In this document: one piece after another, positions 20,763-29,633 of the stretch
How positions within the stretch are numbered: the first letter of the stretch is position 1
How the letters are laid out: every line of letters begins with the position of its first letter
Source of the DNA: Amoebidium appalachense
Lineage: Eukaryota; Ichthyosporea
Assembly: GCA_963693365.1 (NCBI GenBank)
Contig: CAVNZM010000017.1
Span: 3,472,001-3,536,000 of the forward strand
Length of the DNA stretch: 64,000 bases
Direction: 5' to 3'
Program-made: the position numbers and the translations under genes
Notes under the pieces: model-generated
Told to the model about the DNA's origin: nothing
What the model saw: only the letters and a program-made list of their open reading frames with translations
The model's database searches: none

Positions 20763-22770
20763 TTAGGGCATGGTCCATTTTGGCCCGTTGTCCCAGTCAC
20801 CCACATCCACGACGTTGTGGTCGGGCCCGTACTTACCCTGGTTGTTCTTCCAGGCCTCGAGCTCGGCGGCGTAGTTGTCGTAGTCGGTGGCGGCCCGGCG
20901 TGCCTTCCTCTTGCCCATCTTGCCAATGCCCGTGCCTAGCTTACCTCCGTATCTCTGTGCGAGTTTGCATGCCCCCTTGCCCACGGCAGACACGGCATCG
21001 CCGACCACAGGTATGACCCCCATCAAGTCCATCACACTCTCCACAATGTCCAACGGGCTTGGTTTGAACGTTTCCTCTTCGACGAAGTCTCTTAGCACGG
21101 GTACAAAGTTGATCTCCCTCGGCCTCACCATAAACCACAGGTCGTTTTCCTGCATGCTCTGTGGCACCTTTCCGTTGGGCATGTGTGCACGTATGGTGTT
21201 GAGGTACTGTTTGAGGGCCGAGCCCACCGGTTCCCATAGCTGGTCCACCTCGTCCCAGGGGTCGGGGGAAACGGCTTCGTTGTAGTTTAGACGTAGCACC
21301 CGGCTTGTCACCCTGTACGTGAGCTCCATTTCCGGGTGGGGTAGTGACCCTTTGGGGCCCGAATACACGCTCTTGTTGGTCCCCCCCAAATCACCGACGG
21401 CGCTGACGGTGGTTTCGTATTGAAACATGACGCTGGGAAACTTGTAGTGGACCTTGTGGTCAAGTTTCACGTAGCCCATGCGTGTGGTGGTGTAGTCGTT
21501 GGGGCCCCTGTTGGAGAAGTGCAGGAGGCCCGGCCTGAAGTACCGTGACTTGGTTGTGCCCGATATGGTCTCTTGCTCCTGTGCCCACACCCTGCTCTTT
21601 ATCCAGTTTGTGAGAACCTTGTCGTCGTAGGGGAACTTTCCGCCCCCGGGCAGGTCGGGGTTGTCCTCGTTGATGTAGTCCATGTGCCAGTCGTTGTTGG
21701 TGTCGTGCAGGTCCGTGTGGTCAACCTCTGTGTTGATGATGGGCACGTCGTGCAGGTACTCGGCCTTCTCGACGACGACCTGGTTGAGCTCGTACAGCTG
21801 GCTGCTGTCTAGGTTGGCGGTGAGCTTGCCGGCAATGTGCTGCTGCAGCGGCTCCCCCCGGGGCACGGTGCCCATGACAATGTCGTACGTCATGAACGGT
21901 AAGACCCTGCTGATGCCCTTCTTGTTGTAGGCGTAGTTGTTGTTGAGGGGGTACGTGTTTGATGATATGACGGTCTCCATCGTTGGGGTGTAGGGCCAAA
22001 GGGTGGCGTGTCTTGCCTCGTCCGTTTCGTTTTCGTAGAAGTTGGTGTACGTGTGGCCGTCGTCCTTGTCCTGCCCGTTTATGCCGACATGGTCGAACTT
22101 GAAGCATGCGGTTTGTGCAGACATGGGGTAGTGGTGGGTCTGGAACGTGATGGTCTGTCTCTCCTCGTCCCAGCTCCCAAAAAAGAGGGGGTGCCCATGC
22201 TGTGTGGGGTGTCTGGGCTACTTATCATGGGGAACTTGGGGAAGTCGGGGCGTTCGGGCAGGGCTGTCTTGATCTGTCTGTTTATGGTACGCACCGACGT
22301 CCACCCGTCGGAAAACAAAAAGTTTGGCCGGACCCACATGGAGTAGGGAAATATCGGGTCGGGGGTCAGCCCCTCCAGTCTGAGCAGGCGACGTACAATG
22401 TTGTCTTCAAAGTTCTCCTTGTCGTCCCCCCCCACAGCACCTTTACTATAGTGTCCAAGGTTTCCTTCATGGTGTCGTAGACGGTGTGCTCGTCCCAGTT
22501 CTTGACCATGCCCTTTTCCAACAGCACCACCCTCCTCTCCAGGTCGTCCAGCCGGTCGGTCACCTCCGCCACGGGCATGAAGGTACCGGCCCCCACCTCG
22601 TCCACCTTCAAGAAGGCAGGCCCCGCTCGGGGGAGGCTTTTGGGCAGCTCGAGGACGTAGCTGTCGTGCCCGTGCCCGCTCGAATCGGGTCGGATGCCGA
22701 CGTAGTAGTCTGCGCTCTTCGGGCCCACCAGGGAGAGCCCCTGGGCAACGTGCCACGCTAAAGCGCTCAT
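20763..22770 (-). CDS. Fibre-module structural protein, about 669 aa, two frameshifts
   Basis: Starts MSALAWHVAQGLSLVG at 22770, 18 nt after the fibre gene. The first 70 residues repeat the fibre module (YYVGIRPDSSG...DSYVLELP...). A heptad segment follows (VTDRLDDLERRVVLLEKGMV). Near 22430, in a GGGGGGG tract, the frame shifts. Coding continues (ENFEDNIVRRLLRLEGLTP...PDFPKFPMISSPDTPHS) to about 22190, where a second shift leads into the long frame ending at 20763. That frame contains LFFGSWDEERQTITFQTHHYP just before its first ATG (22124), showing it does not begin there. The C-terminal part has a hydrophobic stretch (MDLMGVIPVVGDAVSAVG) and a Lys/Arg-rich segment. No family recognised for the body; probably a virion appendage protein. 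Confidence 0.65.
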
Positions 22771-22788
22771 GGTGGGTTTACTAGTGTG

Positions 22789-24312
22789 TTAGAAATAATT
22801 TTGCGTCCCCCATTCAAGGTCTGCATAGAAGGTGGGAGGGTGGGTGACTATGTTGGTGCGGGGAATGCTGGCCTTGTCCTTGTAGTCGGTAAACCGTGGG
22901 TACTTTGCCAACACCAGCACGTCAAAGTTGTTGTAGCCGGCAACGCTTGCATAGCTCTCTGTGTCGGTCTGGAAGAGCTTTGTCAGCCTTACCTTGAGCT
23001 TGAACCGAAAGTCATCCCCTGTGGGAACAACGGCCCCCTCCAACATGCCGGAGCCTAGCGCAAACGGGTAGATGTTGTTTATGTCCCACGTGGACACGCA
23101 CGACATGGGTAGGGAGCCCACGTGGGTGACATACTTGCGTACACCGTTGGTCCCTAGTGTCCAGAAGTAGACAATCACTATGAGTTCGGCCCCCGGCGAT
23201 GATATACACTGGGGTTTAATGACTGGCTCGTATGTTGACCTGTATATGCTGATCGTGTCCTCCCATGCAGCCTTTCCGGCAACGTTCCACCCCTGGGCGG
23301 CCGCGTGGTGTACTTTCACCGTCAGGTAGGCCGGGCCCGTGCGCCGGCTCCCGTACGTGTCGCTGAGCAGCATGCCCTCGCCGGCCGGCGGCATACGGGG
23401 TTTGATGGCACCCATGTCTGTGGTCAGGGTAGCCACGGCCGTGTCGTGGAGACCGACGAGCGTGTTGAGCCGGTTGACGTCGAGGCCAAGTGTCGTGCTA
23501 CTACTCTTCAGACTGGCAATGTCCGTGTTCTGTGTCGTGTTGACCGTCACTGCACCGTTGGCCGTGTTGAGGGCATTGGTGGCTTTCACCTCCACAGCCG
23601 TCAGCCGGGCGTCGAGGGACCCTGTGGTATTTTTGAGGCTGGCAATGTCGTTTGTCTGCGTGGTGTTGACCGTCACTGCACCGTTGGCCGTGTTGAGGGC
23701 ATTGGTGGCTTTCACCTCCACGGCCGTCAGCCGGGTGTCGAGGGACCCTGTGGTATTTTTGAGCCCGGCAATGTCGTTTGTCTGGGCGGTGTTGACCGTC
23801 ACTGCACCGTTGGCCGTGTTGAGGGCACTCGTGGCTTTTGTCTCCGCAGCCATCAGCCGGGTGTCCAGACTTCCTGTGGTGGTTTTGAGGCCGGCAATGT
23901 CGTTTGTCTGGGCGGTGTTGATCGTCACCGCACCGTTGGCCGTGTCGAGGGCACTCGTGGCTTTCGTCTCCACCGCCGTCAGCCGTGTGTCCAGGCCTCC
24001 CGTGGTGGTTTTGAGACTGGCAATGTCGGTGTCCTGGGTGGTGTTGACCCCCTCCACTACCACCACCCTGGCCTCCAGGTTCTTGACCGTCATGTCCGTG
24101 GGCACGTCGGCGGCAGCCACAAACGAGAGCACGCCGTCTGCACCGCACGCCACGTACGAGTCAGTGGCCGGCCGGGTGGTGGGCAACGTCAGCTCGTATG
24201 CGTCGTGGTCGTGGGCGGCGTTGTCGGGCAGGAGCCCCACGTAGTAGCCGTTTCTGCGCCGGTTGGCGAGGGCCAGCCCGGTGGCCACGGTCCAGTCGGT
24301 TGTGCTCGGCAT
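22789..24312 (-). CDS. Tail-fibre-like trimeric coiled-coil protein, 507 aa
   Basis: The N-terminal module (residues about 1-75, NGYYVGLLPDNAAHDHDAYE...GVLSFVAAADV) is followed by about four tandem repeats of 42 residues (about 90-290). Each runs TAVETKATSALDTANGAVT then NDIAGLK and TGSLDTRL, the hydrophobic-heptad pattern of phage tail-fibre shafts. The C-terminal 210 residues are beta-rich (ELIVIVYFWTLG, FRFKLKVRLTKLF) and would form the knob. By analogy with phage fibres it would be a trimeric host-attachment protein on the capsid vertex. The ATG at 24312 is divergent from the candidate penton gene at 24371, with an A-rich motif between. The frame is intact. Confidence 0.75.
   Translation of the reverse strand: MPSTTDWTVATGLALANRRRNGYYVGLLPDNAAHDHDAYELTLPTTRPATDSYVACGADGVLSFVAAADVPTDMTVKNLEARVVVVEGVNTTQDTDIASLKTTTGGLDTRLTAVETKATSALDTANGAVTINTAQTNDIAGLKTTTGSLDTRLMAAETKATSALNTANGAVTVNTAQTNDIAGLKNTTGSLDTRLTAVEVKATNALNTANGAVTVNTTQTNDIASLKNTTGSLDARLTAVEVKATNALNTANGAVTVNTTQNTDIASLKSSSTTLGLDVNRLNTLVGLHDTAVATLTTDMGAIKPRMPPAGEGMLLSDTYGSRRTGPAYLTVKVHHAAAQGWNVAGKAAWEDTISIYRSTYEPVIKPQCISSPGAELIVIVYFWTLGTNGVRKYVTHVGSLPMSCVSTWDINNIYPFALGSGMLEGAVVPTGDDFRFKLKVRLTKLFQTDTESYASVAGYNNFDVLVLAKYPRFTDYKDKASIPRTNIVTHPPTFYADLEWGTQNYF
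23440..24040 (-). repeat. 126-bp coding repeats in the fibre gene
   Basis: About four near-identical 126-bp units, including repeated GTGTTGACCGTCACTGCACC on the plus strand, encode the 42-residue shaft repeats. Units three and four are most alike, indicating recent unequal exchange. Confidence 0.8.
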
Positions 24313-24330
24313 GTTGCACGTTACTGTTAC

Positions 24331-24343
24331 ACGGCGATTTTTT
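24331..24343 (-). promoter_or_regulatory. A-rich promoter-like motif between divergent genes
   Basis: Sense AAAAAATCGCCGTGT, about 20-30 nt before the fibre ATG at 24312. It is a variant of the common AAAAATnTGTG motif. Confidence 0.4.
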
Positions 24344-24370
24344 GTACCTCATTACGTAACAACCACCACC

Positions 24371-25462
24371 ATGGACCACGCACCCACACACCTGGTTGTC
24401 ATGCAGCACGTCGGTGACTTTGTGCAGGGCCAGCAGGAGCCTGCACCTGTGCAGATGAAGGCCATGCTCTCACCGCCCATCGGGTTCATGCAGAACACGT
24501 CGTTGGGTGCCCGTTGGGTGAGCACCATGACGTCGGCCAACACCTTCTACTACCCCTTCCCTCGTGACAAGTGCTACGTCAACATTGCCCTGCGGCCGGT
24601 CGACCCCGGCTCCCCGGGCGGGTGGGGGCCCAGCATGGAGCACAGACGCATACCCCTGGAGCCCCTCCCTGCGGACGTGCCGGAATCGTCGTTGTCGACC
24701 TTCAAGCAGATACCCCTGTACGAGTTTGGGGTGGACCCTAGGGGGGAGTACGTCGGCCGTGGGTCCAGAAAACTGTGCGCGGATGACTCTGAGGCGTATG
24801 AACTAGACGACGAGAACATTGTGGGCACGCTCATGGCTGCCTGGTTGAACTACGCCTTGAAGGAAGTCTACCACCCGAATCTACCCGACGCCATCAAGGA
24901 CGAGATTGTGAACGACGTGGACACGTTGGGGGTGGGGTGTCACCAAGTAGCCAGCCGCATCACGCTGTTCAATGCGAACGAGTTTTACCGGGTGGTCATG
25001 TGGTTCGACAGCCCGGTCATGGCTGCAGCGGCCGGCATGCCCCTCGACGGCCCGGGCCAGCTGGCCGCCTCTAGGGCAGAGGGAGAGGTCATGGCCCCCA
25101 ACATACCGGCATTCCCCAGCCACTTTTTCCTTGAGCTGCACGGGGTGAATTCGGAGTCGTCGGTGAGCGTGGCCAACGCCGACGTCAAGTTCCAGTCGTC
25201 CTATCCGAGCAAGGACATTCTGGCCGTCATACCCACCTTCCCGCAGTACGCCCTCCCCCTCTTTGACAACGGGGCCGTCGTCGAGCTGCCTCTGGACGTC
25301 AGCACGCACATCAACTCGCTCAGCATCAAGCTGGTCAGCTGCTACGGGGACGTGGTGGGGCTGAGGGGGGACATGACGGTTTTATTGTGCCTCCGGCGAA
25401 TCCCGAGCCCCACGGGGGTCACGGCGATCCGGCCCATGGCCAAACCCCAACGGTTCGGCTAG
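24371..25462 (+). CDS. Candidate penton (minor capsid) protein, 363 aa
   Basis: Starts MDHAPTHLVVMQHVGDFV at the first ATG after the divergent promoter. Length, position among virion genes and beta-rich content are right for the single-jelly-roll penton of Polinton-type viruses. The end of the protein (INSLSIKLVSCYGDVVGLRG then MTVLLCLRR) has the L-x-I-x-L...G...G-x-x-x-V-x-L-x-L pattern of terminal jelly-roll strands. There are no catalytic motifs. Adjacent to the fibre gene, fitting a vertex complex of penton plus fibre. The name is inferred from context and fold pattern, not from recognised sequence identity. Confidence 0.5.
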   Translation: MDHAPTHLVVMQHVGDFVQGQQEPAPVQMKAMLSPPIGFMQNTSLGARWVSTMTSANTFYYPFPRDKCYVNIALRPVDPGSPGGWGPSMEHRRIPLEPLPADVPESSLSTFKQIPLYEFGVDPRGEYVGRGSRKLCADDSEAYELDDENIVGTLMAAWLNYALKEVYHPNLPDAIKDEIVNDVDTLGVGCHQVASRITLFNANEFYRVVMWFDSPVMAAAAGMPLDGPGQLAASRAEGEVMAPNIPAFPSHFFLELHGVNSESSVSVANADVKFQSSYPSKDILAVIPTFPQYALPLFDNGAVVELPLDVSTHINSLSIKLVSCYGDVVGLRGDMTVLLCLRRIPSPTGVTAIRPMAKPQRFG

Positions 25463-25518
25463 CGTCACGGTGGCTATATTTTGACATACAACGGTTAACG
25501 GGAGCCTTACAAACAAAC

Positions 25519-25764
25519 ATGGATTTTCGAGGGGTGGGGCACGTCAACGACTCCGAGTACTGGCGGCCGGCACTGCCGGACCGCACGGCCACACCACGCA
25601 GCCACACCGTCATCGTCCACCCCAACGAGGCCTGGGACAGGTTCCGGACGGTCATGGACATTGGTCGTGCCGCCCAGGGCATTGCCTACGCCGGCAGCAA
25701 CATCAACTACCTGCAGAGGTCTTTCCGGGCCGGTCGGTCGGGCGGTGGCCGGTCCTATTTTTAG
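25519..25764 (+). CDS. Small Arg-rich protein, 81 aa
   Basis: Reads MDFRGVGHVNDSEYWRPALP and ends FRAGRSGGGRSYF. No known family. The ATG at 25519 is the first after the penton-candidate stop; an AT-rich TATATTTTGACAT lies about 35 nt upstream. Its stop overlaps the stop of the convergent gene at 25761. Probably a small virion protein, by neighbourhood. Confidence 0.6.
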   Translation: MDFRGVGHVNDSEYWRPALPDRTATPRSHTVIVHPNEAWDRFRTVMDIGRAAQGIAYAGSNINYLQRSFRAGRSGGGRSYF

Positions 25765-26051
25765 ATGTTGGTCTCCCCCTCCTGCTTCTGTATGTGGGCC
25801 AGCATGCGGGCGTCGAGCTCGGCCTCGTATTCCAGCACCTTCCTCAGCTCCTCCTGCCGGTCGACCGGCACCCTCTTCTTCAACCTCAGGAATTTTTTTT
25901 CGATTTTGTTTTCGGGCTTCTTCCCGGCCTTGTCGGCCGGGTCGAACTGTTTGTCCGTGCCGTGTCGTATGTAGAACTCGAGGTAGTCGTCGAACGTAAA
26001 CGGCGACGAGTACGCCGACGGCAGGTTTTTCGTGCTCCTAGGGGTAGCCAT
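25761..26051 (-). CDS. Small basic protein, 96 aa
   Basis: Reads MATPRSTKNLPSAYSSPFTF. The middle is Lys-rich (KAGKKPENKIEKKFLRLKKR) and is followed by a charged helix (RQEELRKVLEYEAELDARML). No known domain; possibly nucleic-acid binding. The A-rich GTGTGCC motif lies about 32 nt upstream and TACTAGT about 22 nt upstream. It overlaps the convergent 81-aa gene by four bases at the stops. Confidence 0.6.
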   Translation of the reverse strand: MATPRSTKNLPSAYSSPFTFDDYLEFYIRHGTDKQFDPADKAGKKPENKIEKKFLRLKKRVPVDRQEELRKVLEYEAELDARMLAHIQKQEGETNI

Positions 26052-26082
26052 GGCCGTGCACCGGTAGCTTGCTACTAGTGGG

Positions 26083-26097
26083 GGCACACGAATTTTT
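26083..26097 (-). promoter_or_regulatory. A-rich TGTG promoter-like motif
   Basis: Sense AAAAATTCGTGTGCC, about 32 nt before the ATG at 26051. TACTAGT lies between it and the start. Confidence 0.5.
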
Positions 26098-26102
26098 CCT
26101 TC

Positions 26103-26709
26103 CTACGTCACCACGAAATGAGGCTGGCGATGTGGTCGCTGTAGCTGCGCTGGGGAGGGGGTGCTGCTGCTGCAGGAGGGTGGTACGGGCCGTAGCCCAT
26201 GCCCGTGTGGGGGGCACTGTGGCGTGTCTGGAGGTGCGTACCCGCCCGGTGCACCCATGGGGTGTGGTACGGGCGGGGGCATGTAGTACTGGTAGTAGGG
26301 GTTGCTGTGCGGGTCCGAGTCGTCATAGCTGCCATCGCTGTCCCCTTCCTCGAACGCCACCCTCGTCATGGGCTTCCGTGGTGCCTTCTTCTGCCTTGGC
26401 CGGGGTGCTTTTGGGGGTTGTGCCGGTGCTTTTGCCGGCGGGGGGCCGGGGCGGGCGGGTCTCTAGCACCTGCAGCTTCTGCTCGAGTTCACGGATGTAG
26501 TCCTTGTTTCGCCGCATGCGTTCCACCCTGGTGCTCCGGCCCTTCTCCAGGGCCTCCAGCTGCCGGGCCGTGGGCTGCCGTCTCGCCTTGGCCACGTGGC
26601 CGGCGTCCAACACCATGGGCTCCACACCCATGCCGGTGGCGCCGCTGGACACGGGTTGGTGGACTTCGCCGTCAGACACGCGCTCGATTTGGTTGTCTTC
26701 GGCTGACAT
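26103..26709 (-). CDS. Coiled-coil / Pro-Tyr-rich protein, about 202 aa, one frameshift
   Basis: The first frame starts MSAEDNQIERVSDGEV. It has a basic helix leading into a heptad segment (ALEKGRSTRVERMRRNKDYIR then ELEQKLQVLE), somewhat like a bZIP region. Past a CCCCCAAAA tract near 26418, coding continues in another frame (KKAPRKPMTRVAFEEGDSDG...) through an acidic patch and a Tyr/Pro-rich tail to 26103. The join is inferred from the continuous protein-like character. Possible roles are a scaffold or a DNA-binding protein; no family recognised. The ATG is preceded by AAAAAAATGTGTG. Confidence 0.6.
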
Positions 26710-26726
26710 GGTTGGTTACCAGTACG

Positions 26727-26739
26727 CACACATTTTTTT
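26727..26739 (-). promoter_or_regulatory. A-rich TGTG promoter-like motif
   Basis: Sense AAAAAAATGTGTG, about 18 nt before the ATG at 26709. It faces the plus-strand copy at 26766, so the two divergent genes have back-to-back motifs. Confidence 0.55.
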
Positions 26740-26765
26740 ACCGACGTTGGATGGTGCCAACGTCC

Positions 26766-26780
26766 AAAAAATGTGTGCCG
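26766..26780 (+). promoter_or_regulatory. A-rich TGTG promoter-like motif
   Basis: AAAAAATGTGTGCCG, 22 nt before the ATG at 26803. The ATG inside the motif is in frame with the gene but is taken as part of the motif. Confidence 0.55.
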
Positions 26781-26802
26781 TATTACAGACACGGCAACCG
26801 AC

Positions 26803-27039
26803 ATGGCCAACCCGACAACCAAGGCGGCATCCGACACGGACGCCGAACCATGGCAGCACGCGTGCGACTACTGTGGGCACTGGTTCAAGTGCGCGACACA
26901 GGAGGAGGGGCCGGGCTACGACTTTGACTGTGGGTGCGTCATGACGTGGCTGGGTGACGAGCCCATGTACCTCTGCAGCTTCGAGTGCCTGGACGACTTC
27001 ACGGTCTACAACGTGCAAATGGACGGCTGCAGGCACTAA
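26803..27039 (+). CDS. Small zinc-finger-like protein, 78 aa
   Basis: Reads MANPTTKAASDTDAEPWQHA. It holds a treble-clef-like Cys set: CDYCGHWFKC, then FDCGCVM, then LCSFECLDDF. The final CSxxC-LDDF is reminiscent of MYM/TRASH-type zinc fingers. Presumably binds zinc; its partner is unknown. It is five bases upstream of the packaging ATPase start, suggesting joint expression. Confidence 0.6.
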   Translation: MANPTTKAASDTDAEPWQHACDYCGHWFKCATQEEGPGYDFDCGCVMTWLGDEPMYLCSFECLDDFTVYNVQMDGCRH

Positions 27040-27043
27040 TTTT

Positions 27044-27841
27044 ATGGGCCTGTTGGGTGAGAGTGACACCATCATGCACCCGCCCCCGCCCATTGCCGTC
27101 AAACCCCTGCCCGCACCCCTCTCGGTGGAGCACATACCAATGACGTGCGACACCAAGCTGAGGGTGCCCTACCCGTTGATGGACAACGTGTTCTTCTTCC
27201 TGCTCATTGGCCAGCCTGGGTCCGGCAAGTCCAACCTGCTCGTCAACTTGATTGCCCGGGAGGGTCAGTTCTACAATAAACTGTTTGACCGCGTGTACAT
27301 TTTCAGCCCGAGCATGCACACCCTGGGCACGGCCCTGAAAATCCCCAAGGCCCGCCTGCACCAGGACGTGTCGTTCCTCCCCGAGATTCTCAAGCTGTCG
27401 CTTCAGCACAAGAAGGTTAACCCCAACTACCGCATGCTGCTGGTGTTTGACGACATGTCCCACATTTTTCGCAAGTCGGGCAACCTGCGCGAGTTTGTGC
27501 GCATGGCGCAGAAACACATTGGTGTGTCGGTGATGATGGTCGGGCAGAAGCTCAACAAGATACCCCTCGAGCTGCGCAGCCAGGCTGACGCCTTGGCCTA
27601 CTTCAAGAACACCAACAACACCGAGCTCAAGGTGTTGCGGGACGAGTTCCTGCCCGCCCTCGAGACCCCCCAATTTTTCGAATTGATGGACACGGTCTAC
27701 CGGGGCAAGCACGACTTCCTCTTTATCCGCTTGAATGAGGGGCGGATGTTTCGAAATTTCGAACAGGAGGTGGTGCTGGGGTCCCCGGGGTCCGACGGTG
27801 GCGGCGACAGTGACGGCGAAAAAAATGTACGGCATAGGTAA
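27044..27841 (+). CDS. FtsK/HerA-type genome-packaging ATPase, 265 aa
   Basis: P-loop ATPase of the A32/FtsK-HerA packaging family found in Polintons, virophages and NCLDVs. Walker A GQPGSGKS is at residues 56-63, Walker B LLVFDD at about 132-137 with a following MSHIF, and a downstream SVMMVGQ strand carries the conserved polar residue. It would drive DNA into the preformed capsid. The ATG at 27044 lies just after the zinc-finger gene. The stop at 27841 overlaps the leader of the capsid gene. The C-terminus is acidic and Gly-rich. The frame is intact. Confidence 0.92.
   Translation: MGLLGESDTIMHPPPPIAVKPLPAPLSVEHIPMTCDTKLRVPYPLMDNVFFFLLIGQPGSGKSNLLVNLIAREGQFYNKLFDRVYIFSPSMHTLGTALKIPKARLHQDVSFLPEILKLSLQHKKVNPNYRMLLVFDDMSHIFRKSGNLREFVRMAQKHIGVSVMMVGQKLNKIPLELRSQADALAYFKNTNNTELKVLRDEFLPALETPQFFELMDTVYRGKHDFLFIRLNEGRMFRNFEQEVVLGSPGSDGGGDSDGEKNVRHR
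27819..27830 (+). promoter_or_regulatory. A-rich promoter-like motif of the capsid gene
   Basis: AAAAAAATGTAC, about 25 nt before the chosen capsid start at 27855, inside the 3' end of the ATPase gene. Confidence 0.45.
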
Positions 27842-27854
27842 ACACACCACCAAC

Positions 27855-29594
27855 ATGGCAGCCCCCTACGACGCCTCCGTGCCCCTCAACATGGCCTACC
27901 ACAAGCTGACGGACGCCGGCACGTACTCGCCCGTGGAGCTCAGCCACATCAACCGCCGGTCGACGGTCAAGACCTACCCGGTGACCGGCTCGACGTACAG
28001 CTCAAAGGGGCAGCGCGTGATTCGGTTCTCCCTGCCGGCCGTGGGCTTCCTGGACTGTCTCAACTCCTACATGACGTTCCAGTTCAAGGCCAACGTGCCC
28101 AACGCCCCCGAGTACGTGGGCGTGAAGGTGGAGAGGCTGCGCAGGTTCCCCCTCCCCGGTCAGCTGGCCCACCCCCTCGAGATCGACACCACCATAAGGG
28201 ACTACGAGGGCACCACCGTGCCCCAGAGCGAGACGTTGGCCAGCAACACCCTCAACAACAACGCGGTGGCAACCGACATTTTCCCCCTCAAGGTCCGCAA
28301 CCTGGAGGGGATGGCCATGATGGGGGGCCACCTCTGCTCCTCGGCCGCACCGTTTGAACGGGCCCGTGTGTCCATCAACGGCACCACCGTCGAGGACATT
28401 TCAGGCTACAACCACCTGATGATCAACCTGGAACGGTTCCTGTCGTCGGCCGACTACGGCAACAGCCCCGCCGGCCGCATGCACGGGACGTACAGCCCGC
28501 AGGACGCCGACTGGGAGTATGCGGACAAGTGGAACACCACCACGGCCGCCCAGTACTCGTGCTTCAACCCCGACCCCCTCAAAAAGCTCTTTGGCATCGA
28601 GAAGGCGAGGGGGACGGACCCCTTGCCCGACGAGGCCCTGTTTGCCCCCGATGTCGACAAGCTGCCGGGCAAGGACGGCATTCCTGCCGACCGCTTCCTC
28701 GACTACACCGCCCGCGCCGCCAAGTGGCCTCCCCACCAGGCCAACATCCAGGCCCAAATCGACGCCACCGACGGTTTCACCTACATTCACCAGCTCAAGC
28801 TCGGCCTCATGCGGTCCGGCCGGTACCTCCCGCTGTCGTACATGGGGGAGGTGCAGATCGAGCTGTCGTTGGGTGAGGCAAACCAAGTGTTGTACGTGCC
28901 CACCGAGAACGAGAATTGGCTCAAGGACGTCGCCTACGAGATCATCAACCCCGTCCTCCACTGCGAAATCATCGAGTGGAACGCCGTCTACACGGCCGGC
29001 TTCGAAAAGGCCTTGATGGAGAAGAACGTGTACATTCCCTACAGCACGTTCACCCACTTCCAGAGCTACGTCAAGGGGGGCAGCCCTGCCGACCTGCACA
29101 TTTCGTTCCGGGGGAGAAACGTCAAGTCCCTGCTCTCCCTCGTTCGTAACGGCAACACGTGGGCCCAGGCCGGCTACGAGTCGTTTAGGTCGGAACGCAG
29201 CAACATAACGAGCTACCAGATCAAGATAGGCCCCTACCAGAAGCCCCTCGACGAAATTCGTGTGTCGAAGAACAACTGCGCCGAGGCATGGGCCGAGCTG
29301 GCTAAGGCCCTCTACTTCTTGGGTGACGTCACGGCCGATTGCATGTACAACTCCACGTCCTGGCCCGACAAGCAGTTCATGATCGCCCTGGACCTCGAGA
29401 GGGACCGTGACCTGTACTCTGGGCTCGACACCAGCTCCGACGCCACCCCCATTCTGCTGCACCTGAACACGGAAAAGTTCTCCGCCGGGGTCGGGGAACC
29501 CACGGTTCAGGACGACCTGACCCTCGACACCTTCGTGCACCACGAGAACGTGCTGGTGCTGTCCGGTGCCCGTGAGGTGACGGTGGAGGCTTAA
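27855..29594 (+). CDS. Major capsid protein, probable double jelly-roll, 579 aa
   Basis: Placed directly after the packaging ATPase, the usual Polinton order. It begins MAAPYDASVPLNMAYHKLTD. A long beta-rich sequence follows, with strand-like runs such as KGQRVIRFSLPAVGFLD and YLPLSYMGEVQIELSL, many Pro/Asn loops and no enzyme motif. Length suits double-jelly-roll capsid proteins (about 450-650 aa). It would form pseudo-hexameric capsomers. An upstream in-frame ATG at 27825 (MYGIGKH) lies inside the promoter-like motif, so 27855 is preferred. I identify it by size, content and synteny; a structure prediction would settle the fold. Confidence 0.8.
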   Translation: MAAPYDASVPLNMAYHKLTDAGTYSPVELSHINRRSTVKTYPVTGSTYSSKGQRVIRFSLPAVGFLDCLNSYMTFQFKANVPNAPEYVGVKVERLRRFPLPGQLAHPLEIDTTIRDYEGTTVPQSETLASNTLNNNAVATDIFPLKVRNLEGMAMMGGHLCSSAAPFERARVSINGTTVEDISGYNHLMINLERFLSSADYGNSPAGRMHGTYSPQDADWEYADKWNTTTAAQYSCFNPDPLKKLFGIEKARGTDPLPDEALFAPDVDKLPGKDGIPADRFLDYTARAAKWPPHQANIQAQIDATDGFTYIHQLKLGLMRSGRYLPLSYMGEVQIELSLGEANQVLYVPTENENWLKDVAYEIINPVLHCEIIEWNAVYTAGFEKALMEKNVYIPYSTFTHFQSYVKGGSPADLHISFRGRNVKSLLSLVRNGNTWAQAGYESFRSERSNITSYQIKIGPYQKPLDEIRVSKNNCAEAWAELAKALYFLGDVTADCMYNSTSWPDKQFMIALDLERDRDLYSGLDTSSDATPILLHLNTEKFSAGVGEPTVQDDLTLDTFVHHENVLVLSGAREVTVEA

Positions 29595-29608
29595 TAACTC
29601 AAAGGTGC

Positions 29609-29620
29609 AAATTGTGTGGG
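29609..29620 (+). promoter_or_regulatory. TGTG promoter-like motif
   Basis: AAATTGTGTGGG, about 14 nt before the ATG at 29634; a weaker copy of the common motif. Confidence 0.4.
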
Positions 29621-29633
29621 CCACCTAGCAAGT

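Noticed and set aside
22079-22190. A separate short gene ending at 22079 in the frame that contains the middle part of the 22770 product
   Set aside because: Only the part before about 22190 looks like protein. After that point the convincing frame is the one leading to 20763.
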